Assembly (NCBI GenBank): GCA_032173965.1
Contig: CM063285.1
Location: forward strand, 28,431,160 to 28,495,159
Length of the DNA stretch: 64,000 bases
DNA from: Sitta carolinensis
Lineage: Eukaryota; Chordata; Aves; Passeriformes; Sittidae
Direction of reading: 5' to 3'
Position numbers and translations under genes: made by a program. The notes beneath the pieces are model-generated. The model was not told where the DNA came from. It saw only the letters and a list, made by a program, of their open reading frames with translations, and did no database searches. Positions 63,655 to 64,000 of the stretch are shown in pieces; within the stretch, counting starts at the first letter, position 1, and each line of letters starts with the position of its first letter.

Positions 63655-64000
63655 CCTCTTTCTGCAGAGCTGCTCTCCATACCATTGGCACCTGCTGCTA
63701 TTGCTGCAAAGATCTCTTCCTTCCTATGCGCAGGACTTCACATGTGCCCCTGCTAAATTTCATAAAGTTTCTGTTGATCCATTCCTGCAATCTCTCCAGG
63801 ACTCTCTGGATGATGGCATATTAACTGGTGCACCCTATTTGGTGTCACCTGTAAAGTTTGCAAACACATCTCCAACATATCTTCTGCTCATTGATATATT
63901 AAATAAGACTTGGTCCAGGACAGACCCTTCCCATACTCCATTTCTTACTGGCCTCTATTTACAGTAGCCAGAATCATCGAGAGCTGACTTGAGATGCACT
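63655..64000 (-). mobile_element. CR1 LINE fragment, continuation of the copy at 62391
   Basis: Reverse-complement CR1 sequence from further inside the element: GGACTTCACATGTGCCCCTGCTAAATTTCATAAAG, GATCCATTCCTGCAATCTCTCCAGGACTCTCTGGATGATGGCA, TTTGGTGTCACCTGTAAAGTTTGCAAAC, TTAAATAAGACTTGGTCCAGGACAGACCC. The order and orientation continue the fragment at 62391-62945, so both are likely one copy split by an insertion. It runs off the window. Confidence 0.85.

Noticed and set aside
59694..64000. Search for the IRF2 exon preceding the 47-bp exon
   Set aside because: No minus-strand segment resembles the expected acidic and serine-rich sequence; the exon is beyond base 64000.

Overview
The window is vertebrate nuclear DNA, most likely from a bird. 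It shows short coding exons with GT/AG borders separated by kilobase introns, a CpG island at one promoter, and fragments of CR1 LINEs, the dominant bird interspersed repeat. There are no operons, CRISPR arrays or bacterial signals. The order and orientation ENPP6 then IRF2, both on the minus strand, matches the neighbourhood on human 4q35. A passerine is possible from one LTR-like segment, but this is not established.

Region 1 (1-24,260): the 5' two-thirds of ENPP6, minus strand. Five coding exons lie at 23767-23512, 14021-13842, 7753-7642, 3464-3323 and 2448-2269. They join in frame with canonical splice sites into residues 1-290 of a roughly 440-residue choline-specific glycerophosphodiesterase. 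The signal peptide, nucleophilic serine and five of the six metal-ligand positions are visible. The remaining 3' exons lie left of the window. A CpG island (about 23,580-24,260) covers the start codon and the presumed promoter.

Region 2 (24,261-56,960): about 33 kb with no recognisable protein-coding gene. It holds a small orphan CpG-rich block preceded by a good splice acceptor and followed by AATAAA (36,973-37,240, possible lncRNA last exon), two G-quadruplex-type tracts, a perfect 17-bp-arm hairpin at 47,108-47,147, a head-to-head pair of CR1 fragments (49,255-49,826), and a 49-bp copy of a piece of the IRF2 3' UTR at 55,819-55,867.

Region 3 (56,960-64,000): the 3' end of IRF2, minus strand. 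It comprises the 3' UTR with an AATAAA signal, the last coding exon (58304-57993), the 47-bp penultimate exon (59693-59647), and part of the preceding intron. That intron contains a degraded CR1 that seems to be interrupted by an LTR-like segment.

ENPP6 (membrane choline-phospholipid catabolism) and IRF2 (interferon-pathway transcription factor) are neighbours by conserved synteny, not by shared function. I see no convincing undescribed system. The most worthwhile leads are the 49-bp IRF2 3' UTR duplication, the orphan CpG block with splice and poly(A) signals, and the perfect hairpin.
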